NCBI RefSeq assembly: GCF_036227405.1
Contig: NZ_CP109473.1
Location: 558,001 to 622,000 of the forward strand
Direction of reading: 5' to 3'
Length of the DNA: 64,000 nt
Source of the DNA: Streptomyces sp. NBC_01460
GTDB taxonomy: Bacteria; Actinomycetota; Actinomycetes; Streptomycetales; Streptomycetaceae
The notes beneath the pieces are model-generated. The model was given only the letters and a program-made list of their open reading frames with translations, did not search any database and was not told where the DNA came from. Position numbers and translations under genes: made by a program. Shown here piece by piece: positions 8,240 to 16,722 of the stretch (positions are counted from its first letter, which is position 1; each line of letters opens with the position of its first letter).

Positions 8240-10092
8240 CGGGCGTCCGCCGGGGGGGCGGTCCAGGGGCCCTGGGGATCGTCGTACGCGTCCGCGTACC
8301 CGGGTCCGGCGATCGGCCAGTCGGCGAGCAGCGCCTCGGGAAGGGCGAAGGAGTCGGCGAGTTCGCGGGCGTGCGCGGCGACGGCCGCGATCAGCTCCTC
8401 CCCGGTCTCCGCCAGCTCGTCGACCTGATCGCCGCTCAGGAGCCCCGCGGCCAGCAGGTCGCCGCTGTTGCGGGCCACCCACTCGGTGGCGAACAGCCGC
8501 TCCAGCTCGCCCAGCCGGTCCCTGGCGGCTCCCTCGGGGAGCGCGGCACGGGCCTCGGCGTAGGCCTCGGCGGCCTGCCGGTACGCGAAGGCCTCCACCC
8601 CGCGCAGGGCGGGGCCCGAGGCCGCGTTCCAGCGTCCGAGCGCGTCGGCGGCCTCGGGCGCGCGCATCGCGCGCTCCCGGGCCCGGGCGAACCAGATCTC
8701 CTGGACGGAGGCGAGGAGCCGGCGCAGGAAGCGCGGGTCGGACAGGTCCCCGGGGTGCCCGAGCCGGTCCGGACCGCCGCCGTCACCGCGGGGTTCCGCG
8801 GCGAACAGCATGTCTGCCGCGGCCTTCGTGTACAGGGCGATGTTGTCGCCCTCCGCGGTGATGGCGCCCTCCACGCCCGTGACGAGCTCGGTCATGCCGT
8901 TGTTCTCCAGCAGCGCCTGCGCGCCGCAGCGTTCACGGCTCTCGACGATGACCTCGCGGGCCCGCCAGGTGATCCACGCCTTCGCCACGTCGACGAGCCG
9001 GGCGGCCTCCGTCCGGCCGTCCTCGTCCGTGCGGGCCTCCCACCGCTCCTGCGTCCGGCGGTACAGCAGCGTCATGGCGAAGACCGTGGCCATCGCGGAG
9101 GCGAGGGGTCCGTGGTGGGTCCGGTGGGCGTCGACCGGTACGGGCGGAGCCCCCCGGGTGCCGCTGATCAGCCGGTGACCGCCGTAGCGCACGGCGACGG
9201 CGAGGGCCGCGCGGGCCGATCCGGCGGCGCAGGCGCTCATGGAGACCCGGCCGGGGGTGACCCGCCCGATCGAGGTGAGGAACCGCCGCCTCCGGTCCCC
9301 GGGCCCGGTGCGGAACTCCCCCTGGTCGCCGCTCTCCTCGCCGGATCCCAGAAGGGCGTCCCGCGTCAGGAACAGCCGGTCGAACGAGGTCAGGCAGTGG
9401 TCCACCGGACTGCCCATCCGGGCGGGGAGCCGTCGCACCCGGATGCCGGGGAGCGCCTGCGTGTCGTCGGTGAGCGGCACCAGGAAGAGGCGCACCCCGT
9501 GGTCGAGGCCGTCGGCGACCAGGCGTGCGGCGACCAGTCCGGACTTGGCCCCGCCCGCCGGGCTGGTGTTCGGCATGAACTTCTGCGCGCCCGCGTTCGG
9601 GGTGTGCAGGACGAAGCCGTCCCGTTCGCGGTCGTACGTCGCGGTGGTCTCCATGGCCGCCGCGTTGTTGCCGTGCGCCACCTCCGTACAGAGGAAGGTG
9701 CCGATGCGCCGCATCGTCAGGTAGTCGGACAGGTCGCGGCGCCCGACGCGGTCGTGGTCGAGGAGGCTGCCGAGGAAGAGGTTGTAGTGGATGCCCGCCA
9801 CGGTCGTCAGGGCGGGGTCCACCGGGCCGAGCCAGGCGTGCAGGGCGGCCAGGGCGCGGGGGTCGGAGGCGAGGCGGGCGCCGCTGTCGAGGGAGAGGTT
9901 GAGGATCCGCAACCGGTCGTAGGCGAGCTCCAGTCGTTCTTCGGGCGTTCCACCGGCGGGGCGGCGGAACGGTTCTGTGCTGATCAGCCGCTGCCAGAAC
10001 CCGTGTTCGCGGCGGAACTCCGGACCGAGGAGGACGCCGGTCAGCAGGTCCGTCGTCGAGGGTGGGGCGGTGTCGGTAAGGGTCACGGTCAT
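8236..10092 (-). CDS. Acyl-CoA oxidase / acyl-CoA dehydrogenase family protein
   Basis: The 618-residue length and layout fit the acyl-CoA oxidase branch of the flavin-dependent acyl-CoA dehydrogenase superfamily. The flavin/substrate region TFLCTEVAHGNNAAAMETTATYD (about 150-172) is characteristic, followed by the beta-domain with KFMPNTSPAGGAKSG and the RRLPARMGSPVDHCLTSFDRL element, then a helical C-terminal half. Oxidases of this group remove alpha,beta hydrogens from acyl-CoA and pass electrons to oxygen. ATG 10092 has no clear ribosome site. The sugar kinase gene lies 45 bp upstream on the same strand; a metabolic link is not obvious. Confidence 0.87.
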   Translation of the reverse strand: MTVTLTDTAPPSTTDLLTGVLLGPEFRREHGFWQRLISTEPFRRPAGGTPEERLELAYDRLRILNLSLDSGARLASDPRALAALHAWLGPVDPALTTVAGIHYNLFLGSLLDHDRVGRRDLSDYLTMRRIGTFLCTEVAHGNNAAAMETTATYDRERDGFVLHTPNAGAQKFMPNTSPAGGAKSGLVAARLVADGLDHGVRLFLVPLTDDTQALPGIRVRRLPARMGSPVDHCLTSFDRLFLTRDALLGSGEESGDQGEFRTGPGDRRRRFLTSIGRVTPGRVSMSACAAGSARAALAVAVRYGGHRLISGTRGAPPVPVDAHRTHHGPLASAMATVFAMTLLYRRTQERWEARTDEDGRTEAARLVDVAKAWITWRAREVIVESRERCGAQALLENNGMTELVTGVEGAITAEGDNIALYTKAAADMLFAAEPRGDGGGPDRLGHPGDLSDPRFLRRLLASVQEIWFARARERAMRAPEAADALGRWNAASGPALRGVEAFAYRQAAEAYAEARAALPEGAARDRLGELERLFATEWVARNSGDLLAAGLLSGDQVDELAETGEELIAAVAAHARELADSFALPEALLADWPIAGPGYADAYDDPQGPWTAPPADAR

Positions 10093-10137
10093 AACGAAAT
10101 CAACGACCGCGGTACGGGGGAGACACCCCTGGACGCG

Positions 10138-11088
10138 CTACCGCTCCGGGACCGGGGTGCTGGTCAGGGCCGCTGCCAGCTCCTCCCCGTCGGGAGGCAG
10201 CGCGCCTGCCCGTGCGACGGTCACGGCAGCCGACGCCACGGCGTGGCGCAGCACCTCGGCCGCGACGGCGGGGTCCAGGGAGCGCAGCCCCGCCCGGCCC
10301 CCCGCGCCGAGCAGTCCGCGCGAGGCCAGGGCGTGCAGCGTGCCGGACATGAAGGCGTCGCCCGCCCCCACCGTGTCCGCGACCGTGACGGGTGGCGCGC
10401 CGATGCTCACCGTCCCGCCCGGCAGGAAGGCCTGCGCGCCTCGGGACCCCCGGGTGAGCAGCACGATCGCGGGCCCGGAGCGCAGCCACCGCCCGGCGGC
10501 CTCCCCCGGCTCCTCGTCCGGGTACAGCCACCGCAGGTCCTCGTCGCTGGCCTTGACGACGTCACTGAGCGCGACGCAGCTCTCCGCCCGGCGCACGGCG
10601 CGGCCGTGGTCCCCCATCAGCGCGGGCCGCACGTTGGGGTCGTAGCTGACCGTGGCATCCGTCCGCAGCGGGCGGACGAGGTCGAGGACGGTGTCCGCGC
10701 CGGGTGCCAGGGCGGTGGCGACGGACCCGGTGTGCACGTGCCGAAGCCGCTCCACCGGCACCTCCACCGGGCCCAGCGTCCAGGTGATCTCGAAGGTGTA
10801 CGTGGCGCTGCCGGCGTCGTCGAGATCGACGGTGGCCGCCGGGGTGGGCGCCCCGCTCCCGTCCGTCAGGACCCGCACCCCCGCCGAGCCCAGGTGGTCC
10901 CCGATCAGCCGTCCATGGAGGTCCGGGCCGAGCTGGGTGATCAGCGTGGTGTCCCGGCCGAGCCGGGCCAGGCCGTAGGCGACGTTCGCCGGGCTGCCGC
11001 CGGGATGGATCCGGTCGGGAGCGCCCGGCAGCCGGACGACGTCGGCGACGCATTCGCCGATGACCAGCAGGGCGGGGCTGTCGGGCAT
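10138..11088 (-). CDS. PfkB-family carbohydrate kinase (fructokinase-like)
   Basis: The 316-residue protein carries both PfkB signatures: the N-terminal HPGGSPANVAYGLARLG (about 28-44) and the C-terminal DTVGAGDAFMSG (about 238-249) with the anion-hole GAGD and catalytic aspartate. The lid segment and the YDPNVRPALM substrate region resemble bacterial fructokinases. Such enzymes phosphorylate fructose or related sugars with ATP in the cytosol. An AGGAG site precedes ATG 11088. It lies 108 bp after rpmE2 on the same strand and 45 bp before the acyl-CoA oxidase gene. Exact sugar specificity is not readable; other ribokinase-family substrates are possible. Confidence 0.9.
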   Translation of the reverse strand: MPDSPALLVIGECVADVVRLPGAPDRIHPGGSPANVAYGLARLGRDTTLITQLGPDLHGRLIGDHLGSAGVRVLTDGSGAPTPAATVDLDDAGSATYTFEITWTLGPVEVPVERLRHVHTGSVATALAPGADTVLDLVRPLRTDATVSYDPNVRPALMGDHGRAVRRAESCVALSDVVKASDEDLRWLYPDEEPGEAAGRWLRSGPAIVLLTRGSRGAQAFLPGGTVSIGAPPVTVADTVGAGDAFMSGTLHALASRGLLGAGGRAGLRSLDPAVAAEVLRHAVASAAVTVARAGALPPDGEELAAALTSTPVPER

Positions 11089-11196
11089 GGGGCGGGTCTC
11101 CTGGAGGACGCGGGCGGTGCGCCCGGTGCGGCACGGCTGCCACGCACGGGTGCCGCCGATTCTGCCCGTGCGCGGTGAGCCGCGGAGACCCGGGGC

Positions 11197-11445
11197 TCAG
11201 GCTTCCTCGCCGTAGCGCTTCTCGAACTTGGCCACTTGGCCCTCGGTGTCGACCACTCTGGCCCTGCCGGTGAAGAACGGGTGGCTCTCGGCTGAGATCT
11301 CCACGTCGATGACCGGGTAGCTGTTGCCGTCGTCCCAGTCGATGGTCTGCTCGCTCGACGCCGTGGACCTGGTCAGGAAGGCGTACCCGGCGGAGCGGTC
11401 GCGGAAGACCACGGGACGGTACGGCGGGTGCTTGTCCTCTTGCAT
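11197..11445 (-). CDS. rpmE2: 50S ribosomal protein L31 type B
   Basis: The 82-residue product matches the B-type L31: [23 protein letters not shown] at the start, then [37 protein letters not shown]. It lacks the CxxC zinc-ribbon cysteines of type A, as expected for the C-minus paralogue that replaces the zinc form under zinc limitation; in Streptomyces such copies are usually Zur-controlled, though I see no clear Zur box here. AGGAG lies 6 nt before ATG. It is solitary, outside any ribosomal operon. Confidence 0.96.
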   Translation of the reverse strand: MQEDKHPPYRPVVFRDRSAGYAFLTRSTASSEQTIDWDDGNSYPVIDVEISAESHPFFTGRARVVDTEGQVAKFEKRYGEEA

Positions 11446-11557
11446 GTCTGCTCCTGGGGGTACGGGGATCTCGCGTCCCGGCTCCGGGCCAGCCTCGCCA
11501 AGGGAGGGAGCGGGCGCGATCCGGGACGGCCGTACGGGGCAGCGTCCGGCCCCCGCC

Positions 11558-12880
11558 TCACTCGGGCGCGGGGACGGGCACGGCGGGGGCGCGCCGGGTC
11601 CAGAGGAGGGTTCCCGCCAGGAGCACGACGGCGCCGAGCAGCCAGGGCAGCGGCCCCGCGGGCAGGACGCCGATGACGAGGCCCGCCACCGCCCCGACGA
11701 GCTGCTGGGCCAGCGACTGCACGGAGAGGGCGGTCGCCCTGCCCCCGGTGTCGACCCGGCGGTGCAGGAGGTCGTTCTGGCTGGGCCCCGCGGCGCCGAG
11801 GCCCAGGTACACCAGCCCGTAACCGGCGGCGGCGAGCGCCGCCGCGAGCCCGCCGTCGGCGTTCACGGTGGCGCCCAGCGTCAGCAGGCCGGCCGTGCTG
11901 ACGCCCAGGCCGGCCAGGACCGCGCGTTCGCCGTCGCCCGCGAGCCGGGCGACCAGCGGCGCCAGCCGGCTGCCGAGCGCGGAGCAGACGAACCCGGCCG
12001 CCGCGAGTCCCGCGAAGAGCACCGCGCCGGACTCCGGGGACCCGGTCAGCGCGGCGGCGCGGCCCGGGGTGAGCAGTTCGAGGGCCGCGAGGGCGGTACC
12101 GGCGGCTCCGGTGGACATCAGGATGCGGCGGACCACGGTGTCGCGGGCACCGAGCCGGAGCCCCGCACCGATGGCGCCGGGAACGCCCCGCAGGACTCCG
12201 CGCAGGGTGGCGGCGGGGCGGGGCGGCTCGGTCAGCGCGGTCAGGACGTGGAGTACGTAGACGATCTCGACGGCCACGCCCAGCAGGAGGGGGACGGAGA
12301 GCGGCAGGACGAGCCCCGAGGTCGATGCGCGCAGCCAGGCTCCCGGATCCGGGCCGAGGCCGAGCAGCCAGGGCAGCGCGCCGCCGGTCAGCACACCGAG
12401 CGCGATCGCTCCGGAGGACGCGGCGCTGCCATGCGCCAGCCCCGTACGGAGCTCGGCGTCGGGGCCCGCATGGGCGTGCACGGTGTCGACGTACCAGGCT
12501 TCGGCGGGGCCGCTGGACAGGGCCCGGCCCGCCCCCATCAGGGCCATGCCGAGGACGATCACCCACGGGGTCGTCCCGAGGCCTACGAGGGCGAGGGCGC
12601 AGGCGTTCAGGGTCCCGGCACCGGCCAGGACGGTGCGGCGGCCGATGACGTCGGAGAGACCGCCGGTGGGGAGTTCGAGGACGGCCACGGTCAGGGAGTG
12701 GGCGGCGTAGGCCGCGGCGACGGCGGCGAGCGTCAGGCCGCGCTCGGTGAGGAGCAGGACCATGGGGGCCAGCCCGAGCCCCGCGGGCAGCCAGAAGAGG
12801 AACGACACCGTGACGAAGGTGCGGCGCGCGGCGCGCTCCCCGAGCCCGGTGGCCGGCCCGCCGCCCCGCTGCCGGCTCAC
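11558..12880 (-). CDS. MFS transporter
   Basis: The 440-residue protein has about twelve hydrophobic helices and the MFS motif A between helices 2 and 3 as [14 protein letters not shown] second typical stretch, [23 protein letters not shown], follows. The central loop carries a basic/polar insertion. It starts with GTG at 12880, overlapping the stop of the upstream ArsR-type regulator by 4 bp (GTGA), so the two are translationally coupled. That arrangement is typical of a small regulator-exporter pair; the cargo is unknown and drug, sugar or metabolite efflux are all possible. Confidence 0.9.
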   Translation of the reverse strand: MSRQRGGGPATGLGERAARRTFVTVSFLFWLPAGLGLAPMVLLLTERGLTLAAVAAAYAAHSLTVAVLELPTGGLSDVIGRRTVLAGAGTLNACALALVGLGTTPWVIVLGMALMGAGRALSSGPAEAWYVDTVHAHAGPDAELRTGLAHGSAASSGAIALGVLTGGALPWLLGLGPDPGAWLRASTSGLVLPLSVPLLLGVAVEIVYVLHVLTALTEPPRPAATLRGVLRGVPGAIGAGLRLGARDTVVRRILMSTGAAGTALAALELLTPGRAAALTGSPESGAVLFAGLAAAGFVCSALGSRLAPLVARLAGDGERAVLAGLGVSTAGLLTLGATVNADGGLAAALAAAGYGLVYLGLGAAGPSQNDLLHRRVDTGGRATALSVQSLAQQLVGAVAGLVIGVLPAGPLPWLLGAVVLLAGTLLWTRRAPAVPVPAPE

Positions 12881-13602
12881 GGGGCGTCCCCGGTGCCGAG
12901 GGTCTCGCCGCCGGCGGACTCGCCCTCACCGCCCGACGCGCCCTGACCGTCCGGAGCCCCGTCACCGCCCGACGCGCCCTGACCGTCCGGAGTCTCGTCG
13001 GTGCCGGGCGCGCCCCGGTCGTCGGAGGCCAGCGGGAGTCCGGCGGTGAGCAGCACGACCTGCTCGGCCCGGGGGTCGTGCTCGTCGCGCGCGGTCAGCT
13101 CCGTGAGCTTGGCGCCGATCGTGTCGCGGAGCTCCTGGAGGGACTCCGGGGTGAGCCGCGGCATGAGGTCGTCGATCCCGGACGGCTCGTACCACTGCTC
13201 ACCGAGCCGTCCCGCATCGATGTCCGCCTCGTGCCGGTCCACCGTCTCCTGCAGGTGCTCGATCTGGCGGCGTCTGCCCAGCACGGTCATGGCCCGGCCC
13301 GCCGGGGTGGCCAGCATGGCCGCGTTGCTCGCCGAGGTGACGGAGTGCACCGCCTTCCACCGGCGCTCACGTCCGTCCCGGTGCTCCGCCTCCGCGACGA
13401 AGGCGTACCTGGCCAGCACTCTCAGGTGGTAGCTGGTCGAGGCCGACGACTCCCCCGTCCTGACGGCGAGCTCGCTCGCGGTGGCCGGACCGTGCTGCCG
13501 CAGCAGGCCGAGCAGCCGCAGCCGCAGTGGGTGGGTGAGCGCCTTCAGCGCCGCCGAGTCGCGCTCGGGATCGAGTACGCGGTGTGACGCGTCGCTGTCC
13601 AT
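12877..13602 (-). CDS. ArsR-family winged-helix regulator with repetitive tail
   Basis: Residues about 10-95 form a winged helix: LKALTHPLRLRLLGLLRQHG, ATASELAVRTGESSASTSYH as the recognition region, then LRVLARYAFVAEAEHRDGRERRW as the wing. No metal-binding cysteine pair is seen, so this is not a classic metal sensor. The region 110-200 is alpha-helical and probably makes the dimer and ligand site. The tail (about 205-241) is Gly/Ser/Asp-rich with two copies of PDGQGASGG, encoded by a 36-bp direct repeat. It is coupled to the MFS gene and probably controls it. Confidence 0.87.
   Translation of the reverse strand: MDSDASHRVLDPERDSAALKALTHPLRLRLLGLLRQHGPATASELAVRTGESSASTSYHLRVLARYAFVAEAEHRDGRERRWKAVHSVTSASNAAMLATPAGRAMTVLGRRRQIEHLQETVDRHEADIDAGRLGEQWYEPSGIDDLMPRLTPESLQELRDTIGAKLTELTARDEHDPRAEQVVLLTAGLPLASDDRGAPGTDETPDGQGASGGDGAPDGQGASGGEGESAGGETLGTGDAP
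12924..12992. repeat. 36-bp tandem repeat in the regulator tail
   Basis: Two near-identical copies, starting at about 12924 and 12960, share TCACCGCCCGACGCGCCCTG and the following GACCGTCCGGAG. They encode the duplicated PDGQGASGG segment. The period of 36 bp keeps the reading frame, so copy number could vary without disrupting the gene. Confidence 0.85.
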
Positions 13603-13642
13603 GACGGCAGCCTAGAGAGCGCCCCCACTCTGCCCAAGTATT

Positions 13643-13659
13643 TTTGCAGAACTTCTTTG
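13643..13659. promoter_or_regulatory. Candidate operator before the ArsR/MFS pair
   Basis: An A/T-rich stretch 40-57 bp before the regulator start contains the 9-bp inverted repeat AGAACTTCT inside TTGCAGAACTTCTTTGG. It resembles the operators of ArsR-type repressors that control their own exporter operon. This is inference from position and symmetry. Confidence 0.35.
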
Positions 13660-13669
13660 GGAAAGTTAC

Positions 13670-14545
13670 TCAGCCGTTCGCCGCCCCCTCCAGCGCCTCC
13701 GCCACGAGCCCGAGGAACCGTGCGTGAGCCTGGGGGCTGCACAGGGGTTCCGGGTTCCACGGCACGGTCCCCGCCCGCCTCCCCGCGCGCTCCCAGGCGG
13801 GCGCCGCGACCTCGTCGAGCGGGACGGCGTTGGAGCGGACGTCCGCCAGGACGATGCCGGGCTCCAGGGCGGCGGCTTCCGCCCAGTCGACGGTGGCCCA
13901 GTTGACCCCGGCCCCCTCGGGCGGGGACACGAGGGCGACCCCCAGCTCGGCCAGGACGCGCAGCTCGGGCCACATGTGCGGCCGAGCCGCGTACGCCTGC
14001 TCCTGACTCGCGGGCGAGAGAGCCACCACCCTCGGGCCTCCCCCGCCGGCAGCCGCGCGGAGCCGCTCGCGGGCGGCGTGCAGGTCGTCCGCCGCACCGG
14101 GGGCCGGCGCGCCACCGAGCGACTCGGCGAGCTCGGCGAACCGGTCGGTGACCCGGTCCAGGGTGCGGGCCTGGCCCACGTCGACCACGACGACCGGAAC
14201 CCGCTCCTCCAGGTGCTTGGCGGTGTCCGGGTCCAGTCCGTAGAGCTGGCCGTGGCCGTAGCTGACGGCGACGACCAGGTCGGGCTCTCCGCGTAACAGT
14301 GTGTCCACGTCGAGGTCGTCACCGGCGCCCCGGTAGTCCACGGCGTCCAGCGGGAGCGTGCCCGTCTTGGCGCGGTCGGGCTCCGCCCCGTCGTGCCCGG
14401 AGCCGAAGATCCCCTCCGGGCGTATCCCGTAGTCCCACAGCGTCGCTCCCGCCTGGACGTACGCGAGCACCCGGGACGGCAGGCGGTCCGCCTCCACCAG
14501 CCGGCCCCGGTCGTCCTCGAAACTCCATGTGCTGCCCTCGGTCAT
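13670..14545 (-). CDS. Periplasmic-binding-fold protein without signal peptide
   Basis: The 291-residue product resembles the binding proteins of Fe-siderophore ABC importers: GEPDLVVAVSYGHG, a central helix, then AALEPGIVLADVRSN and a C-terminal VPWNPEPLCSPQAHARFLGLVAEAL. It has no signal peptide or lipobox: it starts MTEGSTWSFEDDRGRLVEAD from ATG 14545, which has a GAGGGG site. It therefore should act in the cytosol unless exported with a partner, which is unusual for the family. It follows the GNAT gene by 5 bp and probably shares its promoter and the CebR-type box. Ligand unknown; no permease or ATPase gene is nearby. Confidence 0.75.
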   Translation of the reverse strand: MTEGSTWSFEDDRGRLVEADRLPSRVLAYVQAGATLWDYGIRPEGIFGSGHDGAEPDRAKTGTLPLDAVDYRGAGDDLDVDTLLRGEPDLVVAVSYGHGQLYGLDPDTAKHLEERVPVVVVDVGQARTLDRVTDRFAELAESLGGAPAPGAADDLHAARERLRAAAGGGGPRVVALSPASQEQAYAARPHMWPELRVLAELGVALVSPPEGAGVNWATVDWAEAAALEPGIVLADVRSNAVPLDEVAAPAWERAGRRAGTVPWNPEPLCSPQAHARFLGLVAEALEGAANG

Positions 14546-14550
14546 GCCGC

Positions 14551-15243
14551 TCACCCCTCCGAACCGGCCGCCCGGGCCCTCTCCCGGGCTCGCCACCCAG
14601 TACCTGCCCAGCCCTCCGCGCCGACACCCGCCGTGGGACGCCCCAGATAGGTGAGCGGCCCGGGATCGGGTACGTCGATCACCTGGAACCCGAGCCGGTC
14701 GTAGAACGCCCTGGCCGGGGTGTTCGCCGTCACCATGGACAGGTGGACCGCCCGGACGCCCCGGAGGTGCAGCGCGTCCAGGAAGGCGCCCATCAGCTCC
14801 CTGCCGTGGCCCTTGCGCTGCCACGGCGGCAGCAGGTCGATGTGCAGGTGCGCGGGGTACCCGTCCAGCTCCGGGAGGATCATCCGCTCGGGGCGGTACA
14901 GGAGGGCCGTCATCGCCTCGGTGAGGGTGTCCGGTTCGCCTTCGGGCTCGGGGAAGCGGTCCGTCACCCGCGGGAGCCAGACCTTCCGGAAGGCGTCCAC
15001 GAACCCGCGCGTGTCCGCGGTCCCCAGGACGTAGCCGACCGCGCGGCCGGAGCCGTCGTCCAGGACGAAGGTCAGCTCCGGTTCGAGGTGGGCGTAGGGC
15101 TCGGCGAAGAGCGCGGGCATCAGGCCGGGGTCGGGGTACAGGGACGAGCTGTCACCGCCGTTGTCGGCCGTGCGGACGCAGATGTCCGCGAGTGCCTCCT
15201 GGTCGGCGGGGCGGTAGGGGCGGACGTACGCGGTGCGGTTCAT
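14551..15243 (-). CDS. GNAT-family N-acetyltransferase
   Basis: The 230-residue protein has a GNAT fold: an N-terminal VRPYRPADQEALADICVRTA, a long middle segment, then the acetyl-CoA-binding LHIDLLPPWQRKGHGRELMGAFL (Q/R-x-x-G-x-G/A) and the beta5/beta6 region NTPARAFYDRLGFQVI. It belongs to the larger, OGA-like acetyltransferase subgroup by length and the PDPGLMPALFAEPY-type insert, a judgement from memory of the family. ATG 15243 is preceded by AAGGA. A perfect CebR-type palindrome lies 19 bp upstream of the start, suggesting cellobiose-responsive repression. The substrate is unknown. Confidence 0.85.
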   Translation of the reverse strand: MNRTAYVRPYRPADQEALADICVRTADNGGDSSSLYPDPGLMPALFAEPYAHLEPELTFVLDDGSGRAVGYVLGTADTRGFVDAFRKVWLPRVTDRFPEPEGEPDTLTEAMTALLYRPERMILPELDGYPAHLHIDLLPPWQRKGHGRELMGAFLDALHLRGVRAVHLSMVTANTPARAFYDRLGFQVIDVPDPGPLTYLGRPTAGVGAEGWAGTGWRARERARAAGSEG

Positions 15244-15261
15244 CGCCCCATCCTTCCCGCC

Positions 15262-15275
15262 TGGGAGCGCTCCCA
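15262..15275. promoter_or_regulatory. CebR-type LacI operator
   Basis: TGGGAGCGCTCCCA is a perfect 14-bp palindrome identical to the box bound by the cellobiose-responsive LacI-family repressor CebR of cellulolytic streptomycetes. It sits 19-32 bp upstream of the GNAT start, the right position to block transcription of the GNAT and binding-fold genes. No cebR or cellulase gene is in the window. Confidence 0.8.
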
Positions 15276-15292
15276 CAAGGCCCGGAGGCCTC

Positions 15293-16204
15293 TCAGGGCA
15301 CCTCGTTCTCCCGGCCTTCGGCCGTACGTGCCAGCTCGACGTTGAACTGGGCGCCGGTCAGCAGCGCCAGGTTGGTGAACCAGATCCAGATCAGGAACAC
15401 GACCAGGCCGGCGAGCGAGCCGTACAGCCTGCTGTAGCTGCCGACGTGGGTCGCGTACAGGGCGAATCCGGCGGAGGCGGCCAGCCACAGGAACGCCGCG
15501 AGGACACCGCCGGGCAGCCCCTGGCGCACACCGCGCGCGGAGCGGGGGCCGGTGCTGAAGAGGACCACGATGAGGCAGACGACCAGGACGAGCAGCACGG
15601 GCCACTTGAGGCCTGCCCAGAGCGTCTCGCCCGCCTGGGCCAGACCCAGCCGGCGGCCGAGCCAGCGGGCCAGGGGCCCGGTGAGCACGAGGGCGAAGGC
15701 GCTGGCCATCAGCAGGACGAGGAGTCCGACGGCCGAGGCAACGATGATGTGGGCCTGGCGCAGCGGAGGCCTGGTGTCCTTCACCTGGTGCATCGTGTGC
15801 ATCGCCCTGCGGAAGACCGCGAGATAGCTGGAGGCCGACCACACGGCACTGACGCTTCCGGTGGCCACGAGCAGCCAGACGGCGGTGCGCTCCTGGGTGG
15901 CCGCCTCCAGGGGCCGGCGCAGGGCCGCCCCCGACTCGGCGGGCGCGAAGGCCGTGATGTCGGCGATCAGGGCGTTGGTGGCGCCGGGGTTGGCGAGGCC
16001 GATGACGGAGACCGTGACCAGGAGCGCGGGGAGCAGGGCGAGGATGGCGTAGTAGGTGAGGGCCGCCGCCCAGTCCGAGAGGTCGTCGTTCCACAACGAC
16101 ACGGGGGTCCGGCGCAGAGCGGTGCGCCAGCGCCTCGCCCGGGCGGCGCGCCCTGCCGGGGGCGCGGTCGGTTCCGCGACGGGGTCGTCGGTCCTGCTGG
16201 GCAC
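15293..16204 (-). CDS. YihY/BrkB-family inner membrane protein
   Basis: The 303-residue protein has the YihY (BrkB) fold: a conserved DLSDWAAALTYYAILALLPALL in the first helix, a central WSASSYLAVFRRAMHTMHQVKD, helices at about 160-185, 200-225 and 240-265, and the terminal SRLYGSLAGLVVFLIWIWF followed by GAQFNVELAR. Function of the family is not established; it was once misassigned as RNase BN. GTG 16204 has GGAG 7 nt upstream; an in-frame GTG at 16255 would add 17 residues but lacks a near ribosome site. It is transcribed toward the GNAT operon. Confidence 0.88.
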   Translation of the reverse strand: MPSRTDDPVAEPTAPPAGRAARARRWRTALRRTPVSLWNDDLSDWAAALTYYAILALLPALLVTVSVIGLANPGATNALIADITAFAPAESGAALRRPLEAATQERTAVWLLVATGSVSAVWSASSYLAVFRRAMHTMHQVKDTRPPLRQAHIIVASAVGLLVLLMASAFALVLTGPLARWLGRRLGLAQAGETLWAGLKWPVLLVLVVCLIVVLFSTGPRSARGVRQGLPGGVLAAFLWLAASAGFALYATHVGSYSRLYGSLAGLVVFLIWIWFTNLALLTGAQFNVELARTAEGRENEVP

Positions 16205-16303
16205 GCGGATACTCCGGGGGACGAAGGGAGGGGCGGACGGTCGGGGCGCCGGCACGGATGTGCCCGCGTCGCGGCCGCCTCCTTTCTCTCATGCCTCGGT
16301 CCC

Positions 16304-16375
16304 GCCGGTGTACTCCAGGTCTACTCAGCCGGTGTACTCCAGGTCTGCTCAGCCGGTGTGCTCCAGGTCTGCTCA
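16304..16375. repeat. Three 24-bp tandem repeats abutting the cupin stop codon
   Basis: Three consecutive 24-bp units (16304-16327, 16328-16351, 16352-16375) each begin GCCGGTG and end GTCTGCTCA or GTCTACTCA; only two positions vary. The last three bases of the final unit are the stop codon of the cupin gene on the minus strand, and every unit carries the same in-frame TGA. It looks like slippage amplification of the gene's end. Confidence 0.9.
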
Positions 16376-16690
16376 GTCGTTGACGGCGGTGAGCAGGACC
16401 ACCGCGTCCTCCAGGGCCACCAGGCCGTGCCGCTCCTGCGGGATGGGGTGCAGCGCGCCCGCGGCGAGGTCCACGTCACCGGATCCCGCCGTGAGCCGGA
16501 CCGCGCCGCGCAGCACCTGGAGCGACGCCGCGGGCGGGGCGTTGTGCTCGTCGAGGGCGGAGCCCCGGGTGAGCGCGATCACCGTCTGCCGCAGCGGCTC
16601 CTGGCGCAGCAGCAGGTGCGCGCTGCGGCCGTGCGCATGGGCGCGGGCTGCGGCCAGATGCTCCTCTGCGAGAGCGTTGAGATCGTCCAT
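16373..16690 (-). CDS. Small cupin-domain protein
   Basis: This 105-residue protein is essentially one cupin barrel: TVIALTRGSALDEHNAPPAASLQVLRG as motif 1, with EHNAPPAASLQV in place of the usual histidine-rich stretch, and ALHPIPQERHGLVALEDAVVLLTAV as motif 2. An N-terminal helix (LNALAEEHLAAARAHAHGRS) precedes it. Possible metal ligands are the histidines of motif 1 and motif 2, but the full 3-His set of enzymes is not clear, so a binding or regulatory role is as likely as catalysis. It follows no obvious operon; its end merges into a 24-bp tandem repeat. Confidence 0.78.
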   Translation of the reverse strand: MDDLNALAEEHLAAARAHAHGRSAHLLLRQEPLRQTVIALTRGSALDEHNAPPAASLQVLRGAVRLTAGSGDVDLAAGALHPIPQERHGLVALEDAVVLLTAVND

Positions 16691-16722
16691 AGGACCACTG
16701 TGCCGCAGCCTCCACTCCCCCG

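Noticed and set aside
8011..11178. A 1055-codon plus-strand frame
   Set aside because: It runs opposite the acyl-CoA oxidase and PfkB genes and has no recognisable domain.
16304..16375. CRISPR array
   Set aside because: Units are contiguous 24-mers without spacers, and no cas gene is present.
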